Assembly (NCBI GenBank): GCA_021781625.1
Contig: JAJXWL010000001.1
Coordinates: 1-64,000 of the forward strand
Reading direction: 5' to 3'
Length of the DNA stretch: 64,000 bases
Source: a bacterium
Lineage (GTDB): Bacteria > Spirochaetota > Spirochaetia > JABEVK01
Made by a program: the position numbers and the translations under genes. Below the pieces are notes generated by a model, which saw only the letters and a program-made list of their open reading frames with translations, was not told the origin of the DNA and did not search any database. Of the stretch, positions 23,138 to 31,007 are shown in pieces (position 1 is the first letter of the stretch; the number at the start of each line of letters is the position of its first letter).

Positions 23138-26112
23138 TAGCTAGCCGCCTGCATACGGCCTTGCAACTCTTTGACCCTGGGGTCTTGAGCCAGTCCTGGG
23201 TAGTGAATAAGGAAGAGGTTCAACTGACTCTGCGCTTCGAGCCGACGCCCGCTGGCAAAGAGGTTAACAATCGCATTAAACTCATTGAGCTGCGATGGTG
23301 TCATAAAGGTCGCTGTGGGATTAAAGACACTCAATTTATCCTTCAGCTCCTGAGCACGGCGATTGGTGGGGTCTAATCTCAAGGCTTTATTGATCTGGGC
23401 TAGAGCGGTCGAAAACTGCCCCACATTGTTCGAATCGTATATGCGCTGTGCTAAGTCGGTCAAGTTTCGTGATTCTCGTAAATCGGCGGGGTTTGGTGGC
23501 CGACGGTCAATTCCTAGAATCAGGCGGGCCGATTTGATAGCCGAGGCCAACCCCGGATAATCGGCTTGAATACTTTTTAAGTCGAGGAGGTCGTTATACC
23601 CCTCTTGAGGTTTGGTATCCAGCTTGGTAACGGCGGCGTTAAAATCATCGCGGAACAGGGTGGGAAAGATGGCAGGGTCGCGGCTTTGTTGAATTCTTAA
23701 GTTTAGAACCCGAGCCTCTTGGTTCAAGGGGAACGGAAGCAGAACTTTGCCCAGCGTAGTTTGCGCTTCGTCCAAAAGGCGCTTTGCTCCCGCTTGATCA
23801 CCGTCAGCTTCGTGCTGTCGGGCTTTTTCGTAGTCGGCACGAGCAAAGTTGAGCAAAGCTTGAATCTCGTTGTACAAAGGATCGGTGGGGTTGATTGTTC
23901 GGCCAGTATTGATCGAGAGGGCATTTTGAGCCAAACCCAACCAGTAGGTTACTTCCTGGTTAGGTACGGCATTAGTGGTTGCCCACCGAGCTTGGGCCCG
24001 AAGCAGAGTTTGTTCGGCCTGAGGAAATTGTCCTGTAAGATAGGCTGTACTCCCTGCGGTAATGAGACGACGAACCTCGCGAACAACCAGCTCATTTTCG
24101 CCTTTGAGGATCAGTGCGAAGAGACGTTTTGTTTCGGCATCGCTGGCTTTTCTTACCTGGGCATCATCTTCGAGGTTTAAAGAAGCCGAAAATCGTCCTG
24201 TAGCTTCGTTCAACACCCGGCGAGCTGCCGGAAAGTCAGCGTTATCGATTTGTGGCTGAACCTCACGAAGCAGTCGATCCCCTTCTTGTTGAAGCTGTTG
24301 GGCGCGTTCCCAATTGGCCCCAGCCGTCGCTAAAAGTTGGGAACGTAGTCGGGTTGAACGATTCAAGTCGTCAAGAAGGACCTGCCCTTTCACGGGCCAG
24401 TTCTGAACTGCTGGGGTGGCCAGCACAGCAGGGATAGCTTGATAACGGTCAATGTACGACCGCAAATCTTGACGAAGAGCTACTACCGCAGGCTGACCTT
24501 GACGTAAAAGCACAAGGGCCTGCCGGGGATCATGCGATAAAAAGGTGGCATTACCCTGGGTTATGAGCTTACCGTCGACTAACGTCTGGATGAGCTGTGT
24601 CGCCTGATGAAAATCTTGGTACCGTTGTTGTAAACTGGCATACTCCAAGAAACCTTTTCGGTCAATCAAAGAACTTTCGAGACTCGTCGTTTGCGTCAGA
24701 TAACGTCGCCACCGGTTAAGCCAACTTGACCAGAATTGCTGTTCCTGTTGAAAGGCCCACCCCGTCGATGTGAGAGCAGACATGCGCTCAACGTTACTCT
24801 GGGCTTGCGAGGCAAAAGCCGCCAACGTTTGACGATCTTCGTCAACTTTTTGTTGAAGGGGATCAATCGCTGTACTGTCAGAAATTTGGTCGGGGTGAAT
24901 CCCTGCCTCCCTAAGCTGAATACGGGCGCTTTGTTCCCCTTGAAGCGCCAAGGAACGACGGCTGTTGAGGTATAAGAGTTGCGGAAGCAACGTATTCAAC
25001 AGACTGACGTATTCTGACGAAAAGGCACCGTTGGCCTGCGGGTAGGCTGTCAGATTCCACAACGTCGCTAACGAAAGGGCGGCTTTTGAAACGATATAGG
25101 CTTGTTGGTAAACCCTTTGGGCTTGACTCCAGGCTTGCTGGTCGAGGCTTTGGGTTGCCTGGGTGAACAATTGGTCGGTACGCTGTTGAATGGTCTGCGA
25201 CCAAGCTTGAGCATCGGCGTTCCAAAGTCTGTCGATTGAACCGATAATCCCCTCGCGTTGGGGCACATCAGAGCGTCCTCGGGTGATCAAATACGCATAC
25301 GAAAGAAAAAAATCCCCGGTTGCCAGGTCGGGAATAGTCTTTTTAATTAGGTCATTTTCTTGCGCAAAGACGGCGGAATCTTGATAAATCCGCCTTCTTA
25401 AGTCCGCCAATTCTCGGATCTTATCGGTGACAGAAGTAAGACGCGTTGAAATTTGGTCGGGATTTCCCTCAAAGACTTGTACCCCCGTGTTTTGAAGGGC
25501 TTGAAAGGCTGCTGAATTTTGAGCAAATTGCGCGGCAGCTTTTTCGAGATCGCCTAGAGCGCGAAAGACACGATCGCGCAACAGGGCATTAAAATTGTTT
25601 TCGTCAAACTCGTCTCGGGCCAGCGAATAACCAGAAACGTACACCGAAATGGCGCCGCTATAGTCCTTTTGATTCAGTGCCGCTAGCCCCTTGGCCATAA
25701 TCGCTGCGAATTGTTTTTGGTAATAAATTAAGCGGGCGGACCTTTTGGCCTGGGCAATTTCGCGTTGCATCGCGATGTTGGGACTTTTATCGGTTGACTC
25801 CATCTCTTTGATAATTCGTAAAGCCTTGCCCTCGTCCTGATCGGTGTACAAGGCGGTCAGCAAACGCGAAAAATCGTTGTTAAACGAGTCACGGGCTCGA
25901 CGAATTTCATCAAGTAATTCTTGGGCTTGATCAAGACGATCAGGTTCCTCTTTGACGACCTTGGCTAAGAGGAGGATGGCTTCGTTGTAGTCTTTTTGAG
26001 CAATCAGCTCCTTCGCTTTCGCAATACGGTCCTCTTGAACACCGTTTCCGAAAACGACGCCGCCTGCCGAGAATAGGAAGATGATGAGGACTAGCCATTT
26101 GCAAAATCTCAA
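23137..26112 (-). CDS. Large exported TPR-like repeat protein
   Basis: 991 residues. TTG 26112 is the likely start since no ATG or GTG precedes the signal peptide (CKWLVLIIFLFSAGGVVFG). The rest is nearly all helical and rich in Gln/Ala/Leu, with TPR-like units such as AKELIAQKDYNEAILLLAKVVKEEPDRLDQAQEL-type starts, KGLAALNQKDYSGAISVY, AGSTAYLTGQFPQAEQTLLRAQ and ALRLDPTNRRAQELKD. Probably a periplasmic scaffold. Its stop and the start of the phosphatase gene overlap (TAATG), strongly suggesting joint function with the phosphatase sensor. Confidence 0.82.
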   Translation of the reverse strand: MRFCKWLVLIIFLFSAGGVVFGNGVQEDRIAKAKELIAQKDYNEAILLLAKVVKEEPDRLDQAQELLDEIRRARDSFNNDFSRLLTALYTDQDEGKALRIIKEMESTDKSPNIAMQREIAQAKRSARLIYYQKQFAAIMAKGLAALNQKDYSGAISVYVSGYSLARDEFDENNFNALLRDRVFRALGDLEKAAAQFAQNSAAFQALQNTGVQVFEGNPDQISTRLTSVTDKIRELADLRRRIYQDSAVFAQENDLIKKTIPDLATGDFFLSYAYLITRGRSDVPQREGIIGSIDRLWNADAQAWSQTIQQRTDQLFTQATQSLDQQAWSQAQRVYQQAYIVSKAALSLATLWNLTAYPQANGAFSSEYVSLLNTLLPQLLYLNSRRSLALQGEQSARIQLREAGIHPDQISDSTAIDPLQQKVDEDRQTLAAFASQAQSNVERMSALTSTGWAFQQEQQFWSSWLNRWRRYLTQTTSLESSLIDRKGFLEYASLQQRYQDFHQATQLIQTLVDGKLITQGNATFLSHDPRQALVLLRQGQPAVVALRQDLRSYIDRYQAIPAVLATPAVQNWPVKGQVLLDDLNRSTRLRSQLLATAGANWERAQQLQQEGDRLLREVQPQIDNADFPAARRVLNEATGRFSASLNLEDDAQVRKASDAETKRLFALILKGENELVVREVRRLITAGSTAYLTGQFPQAEQTLLRAQARWATTNAVPNQEVTYWLGLAQNALSINTGRTINPTDPLYNEIQALLNFARADYEKARQHEADGDQAGAKRLLDEAQTTLGKVLLPFPLNQEARVLNLRIQQSRDPAIFPTLFRDDFNAAVTKLDTKPQEGYNDLLDLKSIQADYPGLASAIKSARLILGIDRRPPNPADLRESRNLTDLAQRIYDSNNVGQFSTALAQINKALRLDPTNRRAQELKDKLSVFNPTATFMTPSQLNEFNAIVNLFASGRRLEAQSQLNLFLIHYPGLAQDPRVKELQGRMQAAS

Positions 26113-26130
26113 AGGTTATTTCCCATTCTT

Positions 26131-26161
26131 TTCAGACTTTAGAGAGCTATGGTATTATAAT
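26131..26161 (+). promoter_or_regulatory. Promoter of the UPF0164 gene
   Basis: A perfect TATAAT (26156-26161) lies ten bases before the start codon at 26171. The best -35 element is weak (TTCAGA, 26131-26136, 19 nt away). If used, the mRNA leader would be very short, so another promoter further upstream is possible. Confidence 0.35.
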
Positions 26162-26170
26162 GTAAAGGTA

Positions 26171-27412
26171 ATGAAAAGATTGCTGGTTCTCCTTTTTTTG
26201 TGCGCACCTCTGCACGCGTGGTCACAGGGCCTCGAGGACTGGTATGCTGCCATTAGCCAATTCGCTGGCGTTGACCCCAACGCCGGTTTAGCAACCTTTT
26301 GGACCCTCGACATTCCTTCCGGCGGGATGTACGAAGCAATGGGAACCGCCTACACCGCTGTTGTCAAAGACTCCGGCTACCTTGAAGCCAACCCTGCTGG
26401 CAGTGCCTTGTTGAAAGATACCGAACTTTCGGTGTTTCACAACGATTGGATTGGCGATTCTCGAATGGAATCGGTAGTTTACACCATCCGGCACGACAAC
26501 TTGGGCATGGGTTTTGGTAGCAAACTGCTGTATTTGCCTTTTACGGCGATCAATAACTGGGGTACACGCTATCAAAATTCCTGGTCCTCGGATTATGCCA
26601 AAGGGTACTACACTGAATATGTCGGCACCTTGAACGCTTCCTACAACTTTCTGAAAAGCTTTTATTTTTCGGGTATTACCTTAGGGGCGAACCTCAAATT
26701 CGCTTACCGAGGAGTCCCCATCTCGATTGCCCAAGGGCAATCCGCCTTTGACGTGATGGGTGATTTCGGTATGCTGACCCGGTTTAACTTTTTAAAATTT
26801 TACCCATCTTTGGACCGAAACTTTTCTTTTGGAGTCGCCGTCAAAAATGTGGGCCCGCCTGTCATGGGGGATCCTCTACCCTCAGAAACCTCTGTGGGCA
26901 TAGCCTACTCCCCCATACGGCCCCTGACGGTGTCGTTTGATACGAATATTCCTTTTTTTATTGGCGTTAACCTTCCTCCCCAAGAAATCAATTACGCCGT
27001 AGGGATGGATCTGGCCTTAACCAACTTCTGGGCTGTCCAGAGCGGCTTGGATCTCGTGCCGGGGCGACCGCGCTTTACCGCAGGAACCTCGTTTGCTATA
27101 GACAAGCTAATTATGAACGTGAATTACACCGTGGACTTAATGACCACCCTGCAACCCTTTGACCGTATTAGCATCGAAGCTAAAATCAACCTAGGGGATC
27201 TCGGCCGGGGAGCTGCCCATGATCGTGCCCGTAGCTTTTATCTCAAGGGCTTGGAGGCGTATGCCCGAGGTAATGTCGAAGAAGCGATCTTTGACTGGAA
27301 GCAGGCCCTTGATTTTGAACCATCCTTTACACCTGCACAAAATATGATTAACACTGCCAGCAAAACCACAGAGCTTCAAAAAGAAATGGAACGACTTCAG
27401 AGGGTTCATTAA
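26171..27412 (+). CDS. UPF0164 family outer-membrane protein (FadL/PorV-like barrel)
   Basis: 413 residues from ATG 26171 (AAAGG before it), where a clean signal peptide starts (MKRLLVLLFLCAPLHAWS); the longer open frame would run back over the divergent gene. Diagnostic features are FWTLDIPSGGMYEAMGTAYTAV, SGYLEANPAGSALL, alternating beta strands through residue 345, and NVGPPVM. A helical TPR-like tail follows (ARSFYLKGLEAYARGNVEEAIFDWKQAL). UPF0164 is a spirochaete family whose members are modelled as FadL-type long-chain fatty acid or hydrophobe channels. This is a taxonomic marker for the window. Confidence 0.88.
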   Translation: MKRLLVLLFLCAPLHAWSQGLEDWYAAISQFAGVDPNAGLATFWTLDIPSGGMYEAMGTAYTAVVKDSGYLEANPAGSALLKDTELSVFHNDWIGDSRMESVVYTIRHDNLGMGFGSKLLYLPFTAINNWGTRYQNSWSSDYAKGYYTEYVGTLNASYNFLKSFYFSGITLGANLKFAYRGVPISIAQGQSAFDVMGDFGMLTRFNFLKFYPSLDRNFSFGVAVKNVGPPVMGDPLPSETSVGIAYSPIRPLTVSFDTNIPFFIGVNLPPQEINYAVGMDLALTNFWAVQSGLDLVPGRPRFTAGTSFAIDKLIMNVNYTVDLMTTLQPFDRISIEAKINLGDLGRGAAHDRARSFYLKGLEAYARGNVEEAIFDWKQALDFEPSFTPAQNMINTASKTTELQKEMERLQRVH

Positions 27413-27434
27413 ACCAGGTTCATTAAACCCTGTC

Positions 27435-28325
27435 TCACCCTAAATAGGCTAAGATTTTCGAACGCCCAAACAGCTGGGCGTACTTTCGTGCGGTCATGCC
27501 CAATTTATCTTCGATATCCGGGTTGGCCCCTGCCTGCAACAGGATAAGAGCGCACTGATCATCCCCCTTTCCCAGGGCCAAGATTAACGCTGTCTGCCCA
27601 TCTTTACTTTGCTGGTCTAGTTGGGCACCACGTTCTACCAACTCTTGAACGGCGGCCGCTTCGCCAAGAGACGCGGCGTCCATCAACGCGGTGGTATCCC
27701 GGTCCGAAGCTTTAAGATCCAGAGCCGCACCATGATCCAAGAGGGTTCTCATGGTGAGAAAGTGAGAGTTACGAATCGCACAGACGAGAGCCGGCACCCC
27801 TTTTTTATTGCGCAGGTCAGGAGAAAACCCGGCCTCCAGGTACAAGTCCACAGAACCAGTATCCCCAGCGGTCACAGCTTCTAAAAACCCCGAGTTTGAA
27901 ACCTCGACGCCGCGTTCGACCAAGGCATCTTTTGCTTCAAGGCGTTTAAGAAAGCGTTCCCAGCGCTCTTTTTCGGTCCACAGCAACTGAATAAACTCGC
28001 CAAAACTTCGCGAAAGGGAGCAACGATTTTGCCAAAAGGAGGGGTAGACGCCTCCTTCGGTATCTAGAAGGTAGGTTTTTTCGTGGGCACCCAGGCAATA
28101 AGCAACCGCAAAAATAAAATAGCGGTTTTGAATATGCTCACGAGACACCAAAAACAAAGAATGCGTATAGTTGCGCAGGTGAAACAAGAGGTCTTCAGAA
28201 TCAAAGATCGACCATTCTTCTGGAAGTGGCAGAGCTTTAAAAGTGATGTTTTTCTCATATAAAAGGGTTCCTAATGACAAAAGATCCCCTTTTTTGTCTT
28301 CTGAATACAACACAAGAACGTTCAA
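27435..28325 (-). CDS. TIR-like N-terminal domain plus ankyrin repeats
   Basis: 296 residues. The start is a TTG at 28325, with CAGGGAG seven bases before it. Residues 1-115 look like a TIR-type fold: strand NVLVLYS, helix, strand ITFKALPLP, then THSLFLVSREHIQNRYFIFAVAYCLG, recalling the signature around the third strand. Residues about 145-296 hold four to five ankyrin repeats (FLEAVTAGDTGSVDLYLEAG, ALVCAIRNSHFLTMRTLLDHG, ALMDAASLGEAAAVQELVERG, ALILALGKGDDQCALILLQAG). Cytoplasmic, no signal peptide. Ankyrin repeats bind proteins; the N-terminal assignment is by fold pattern only and could instead be a different alpha/beta domain. Confidence 0.78.
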   Translation of the reverse strand: MNVLVLYSEDKKGDLLSLGTLLYEKNITFKALPLPEEWSIFDSEDLLFHLRNYTHSLFLVSREHIQNRYFIFAVAYCLGAHEKTYLLDTEGGVYPSFWQNRCSLSRSFGEFIQLLWTEKERWERFLKRLEAKDALVERGVEVSNSGFLEAVTAGDTGSVDLYLEAGFSPDLRNKKGVPALVCAIRNSHFLTMRTLLDHGAALDLKASDRDTTALMDAASLGEAAAVQELVERGAQLDQQSKDGQTALILALGKGDDQCALILLQAGANPDIEDKLGMTARKYAQLFGRSKILAYLG

Positions 28326-28434
28326 CCGCTAACTCCCTGATTCTTGATCCGCTCTAGACCCTATGGTACCCTAGGATCGTGGATAAAGAAATCACCTTTT
28401 GCTTAGAGTATCGGCAAAATCTTAGGGAAGCACG

Positions 28435-29634
28435 ATGAGTGCCCGTTTAGATCGCCTCAGGGCGTTTCTCCAAGACTTGTCCCAGCTCCCCCTTGAAAGC
28501 CCATTTACCGAAGAAACCTGGCAAAAACGCTGGGAAGAAGCCGATTTAACCCCCGAAGATGCTCATCAACTCGCTTTGTTGCGTCAAGGACATCTTGGGC
28601 GGGCGCAGCGGCTCTTGGCACAAAATGACGCCCAAGCCGCCGCCGAAGAATGGCAAGAAGCCTTAAGGATAGGCCCCCGAGACCCTCAAGCCGAAGAGGA
28701 TCTGCGGGAAAAGCTGAAAGACAGACCAGAACCAGGTTTAGTTGCCCTACGAAAAATCTTAGCGAATCGAAAATCGCCTTCACGTTCTCGAAAAAAGCTT
28801 CCCCTTCCTTTTCTCTTGGGGGGACTGGTCGGGGTAGCCCTTATCCTTGTCGTCGGCTTGAATGCCTCGCATGTGTTTCGTCCTTTCAATCCCGGTGCGG
28901 TTTTAGGCGGCTCCTACCGTCAAAGCACCTCGGATCTTCGCATAACTTTAGATTCTCAGGGCTATCCTTATCAGATGCAGGTTCAACGCTCACGCGAAGC
29001 TTTTTTTCAAGAGACCAGTGTTGTAGAAATTTTAGCCAATGTCCGCTTTCCCAAGTTTCCTTTACAACGCTGGGAGGCCAAAATAGAGGTCTTAAGCGCC
29101 GACAAGACCGTGTTAGCTGAACGATCCGTTGTCCTCTGGGATAAAGCTCGCAACGGGATTCTACCACCAGGACAGCCGGTGACAATCTTTGAGCAATTCG
29201 ACGCCCAGCTGTGGACAAAACCCGCTGCTGAAGTTTTTATCAAAACCACCCTTTTGATCCCTTCCACAGCCGCCTCTCCTCACCCGGAACCCGTAACTCT
29301 TCAAGGCGATATTCCCGGAATCCAACTAAGCGGTGTCATTACCCGAGATGTTTGGAGGCCTCTGTTCGCCAAGCAAGAGAATGACCTCGACCTTCAAATT
29401 ACCAACACTGGCCTAAAGGCCCTCAACCATTTAGTGGTCACGGCCCGGTGGCTTGGTCCCCAAGGAACCCTTTGGAAGTCCATGACCAAAACCGCTGTGA
29501 GCCCCGAACGTTCCCCTTTAGCCTCAGGGGACAGCGTTATGGTTCACTGGACGGCCGAGTTCCCCACAGAAATCTACCCCCTGACAGACGCTCTCCCGGT
29601 AGTCAGCTTTCAAATTCAAGGTGAGGCCCCCTGA
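28435..29634 (+). CDS. Single-pass membrane protein with N-terminal TPR-like helices
   Basis: 399 residues. Residues 1-110 are cytoplasmic helices with a TPR-like unit (LLAQNDAQAAAEEWQEALRIGPRDPQAEEDL). A basic stretch (SPSRSRKKLP) precedes one membrane helix (about 124-145). The exported part (150-399) is beta-rich with two similar halves, the second containing LQITNTGLKALNHLVVTARWLGP, a transglutaminase- or FxLYD-like pattern. Function unknown. Its stop overlaps the Nudix start (TGATG), so the two are co-translated. Confidence 0.75.
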   Translation: MSARLDRLRAFLQDLSQLPLESPFTEETWQKRWEEADLTPEDAHQLALLRQGHLGRAQRLLAQNDAQAAAEEWQEALRIGPRDPQAEEDLREKLKDRPEPGLVALRKILANRKSPSRSRKKLPLPFLLGGLVGVALILVVGLNASHVFRPFNPGAVLGGSYRQSTSDLRITLDSQGYPYQMQVQRSREAFFQETSVVEILANVRFPKFPLQRWEAKIEVLSADKTVLAERSVVLWDKARNGILPPGQPVTIFEQFDAQLWTKPAAEVFIKTTLLIPSTAASPHPEPVTLQGDIPGIQLSGVITRDVWRPLFAKQENDLDLQITNTGLKALNHLVVTARWLGPQGTLWKSMTKTAVSPERSPLASGDSVMVHWTAEFPTEIYPLTDALPVVSFQIQGEAP

Positions 29635-30134
29635 TGGACGATTTCTCATGGCAAACCTGGCAGGCCAAAGAAAAGGCCGTGCTAGTATTTTTAAAAATCG
29701 AAGACCAAATTCTGTTGATCCGCAAGAAACGCGGTCTGGGAAAGGGAAAGATTAACGCTCCCGGCGGTCGGTTAGAAGCCGGAGAATCTTTTGAACAAGC
29801 CGGCATTCGCGAAACCTGGGAAGAAACGAAATTGCAGGTTAGCCAGCTGGAAGAGGTGGCCACGCTTTCGTTTGCCTTTACCGATGGTTATGGTCTTTTC
29901 GTAAAAGCCTTTTTTGCCTACGCCTACGAGGGGACCCCTCAAGAAACAGAAGAAGCCTTACCGTTTTGGCATCCCTGGGCTTCGATGCCCTGGGACGAAA
30001 TGTGGGCCGATGATCCGCACTGGCTCAAGCCTGTTTTGGAGGGCCACTATGCGACGGGAAAATTCTTGTTTGAAAACGACACGATGCTCACCAAAGAGTT
30101 AGAAATTTTCCGACGCCCCCTATTTTCTGCATAA
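29634..30134 (+). CDS. Nudix hydrolase (MutT/MTH1-like)
   Basis: 166 residues. The Nudix box is complete: GGRLEAGESFEQAGIRETWEET (residues 44-65), with the REWEE-type core R59, E60, E63, E64 coordinating Mg2+. The flanking segments VLVFLKIEDQILLIRKKRGLGKGKINAPGG and FWHPWASMPWDEMWADD resemble the oxidised-purine nucleotide sanitising branch (MTH1/8-oxo-dGTPase). It would remove 8-oxo-dGTP or related nucleotides in the cytoplasm. Substrate is inferred from family resemblance only. Coupled to the membrane protein gene upstream. Confidence 0.9.
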   Translation: MDDFSWQTWQAKEKAVLVFLKIEDQILLIRKKRGLGKGKINAPGGRLEAGESFEQAGIRETWEETKLQVSQLEEVATLSFAFTDGYGLFVKAFFAYAYEGTPQETEEALPFWHPWASMPWDEMWADDPHWLKPVLEGHYATGKFLFENDTMLTKELEIFRRPLFSA

Positions 30135-30141
30135 ACTCCGG

Positions 30142-30169
30142 TTGACAACAGAAAATAGTGGACTATAAT
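30142..30169 (+). promoter_or_regulatory. Consensus sigma70 promoter of the HTH-EIIA gene
   Basis: TTGACA (30142-30147) and TATAAT (30164-30169), both perfect, are 16 nt apart. Initiation near 30176 leaves a 15-base leader with AGGAGG before the ATG at 30191. It is the closest match to consensus in the window. Confidence 0.85.
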
Positions 30170-30190
30170 AGACAACAGGAGGCTATAAGT

Positions 30191-30895
30191 ATGAGTGACT
30201 CTCCTGATAGTGAGATCATGACCATGACGGAGGTGGCCTCGTACTTGAAGATCGCCGAAAAAACGGTTTCGCGCATGATTGCCCGCGGTGAAATTCCTTG
30301 TACGAAAGTGGCCAGCCAGTGGCGATTCATGAAAAGCATGATCGACGATTGGTTGATATCCCGCATGAATGTTGTTCCTCAGAACGACTTGGCCAAGATC
30401 TTAGAGAATCCAGAAGGCCTGATTCCCTTTACACGGTTGACCAACGAAGAACTGATTATTACCGATGTTAACTCGGGAAGTAAAAAAGACATTTTGGCTC
30501 AACTAATTCAACCCTTGGTCACCCAAGAAATCATTGAAGATCCTGAAGAGTTTTTGCGCAAACTGCTGGCCCGTGAAAAAATGGTAACGACCGGTATTGG
30601 GCGCGGTGTCGCCATCCCTCACCTTCGTCACCCCAAAGAAAATCCTGGCGGTGGCCCTCGCATGGTGATTGGGATCTGTCGTCAAGGTACAGATTACGAA
30701 TCCATGGACGGCAAGATGACCCACCTGTTTTTTCTCTTGGTGTCCGATAGTGAAGTCGTCCACCTGCGGGTTCTTGCCAAGTTGAATCAAATCTTGCGCG
30801 AGGGCGACTATGTGGCCCGTCTGATCGCTGCTCCTTCCAAAGAAGAGGTTTTAAAAATTCTTATTGAAGGTGAAAAGCTTTTTAATAAAGCTTAA
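30191..30895 (+). CDS. Excisionase-type HTH fused to PTS EIIA (PtsN-like) regulator
   Basis: 234 residues from ATG 30191 (AGGAGG nine bases before); the frame upstream runs through the promoter. Residues 10-55 are a MerR/excisionase-type winged helix (MTMTEVASYLKIAEKTVSRMIARGEIPCTKVASQWRF). Residues 78-234 are a fructose/nitrogen-type EIIA domain with phosphoryl-accepting H144 in VAIPHLRHP. A DNA-binding domain on EIIA suggests that phosphorylation state sets transcription of target genes rather than sugar import. No EIIB or EIIC gene is present. Followed by a strong terminator. Confidence 0.9.
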   Translation: MSDSPDSEIMTMTEVASYLKIAEKTVSRMIARGEIPCTKVASQWRFMKSMIDDWLISRMNVVPQNDLAKILENPEGLIPFTRLTNEELIITDVNSGSKKDILAQLIQPLVTQEIIEDPEEFLRKLLAREKMVTTGIGRGVAIPHLRHPKENPGGGPRMVIGICRQGTDYESMDGKMTHLFFLLVSDSEVVHLRVLAKLNQILREGDYVARLIAAPSKEEVLKILIEGEKLFNKA

Positions 30896-30940
30896 ACGGC
30901 TTTTGCTAGGTTTTCTGCTAGCCTTTTGCTAGATAAAAGT

Positions 30941-30980
30941 GAGCCTCACTACTACATAGTAGTGAGGCTCTTTCTTTTGT
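30941..30980 (+). terminator. Bidirectional terminator between the HTH-EIIA gene and degP
   Basis: A perfect 14-bp palindrome, GAGCCTCACTACTA / TAGTAGTGAGGCTC (30941-30954 and 30957-30970), is followed by TTTCTTTT on the plus strand and by ACTTTTAT on the minus strand, so it can serve both convergent genes. A second stem (TAGCAAAC/GTTTGCTA, about 30981-31001) lies on the degP side. Confidence 0.88.
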
Positions 30981-31007
30981 AGCAAACCGAACGTTTGCTA
31001 CGTAAGC

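Noticed and set aside
30900..30935. Three TTTTGCTAG-like repeats after the HTH-EIIA gene
   Set aside because: The units are imperfect and short, do not form a stable stem, and lie just before a clear terminator; probably chance.
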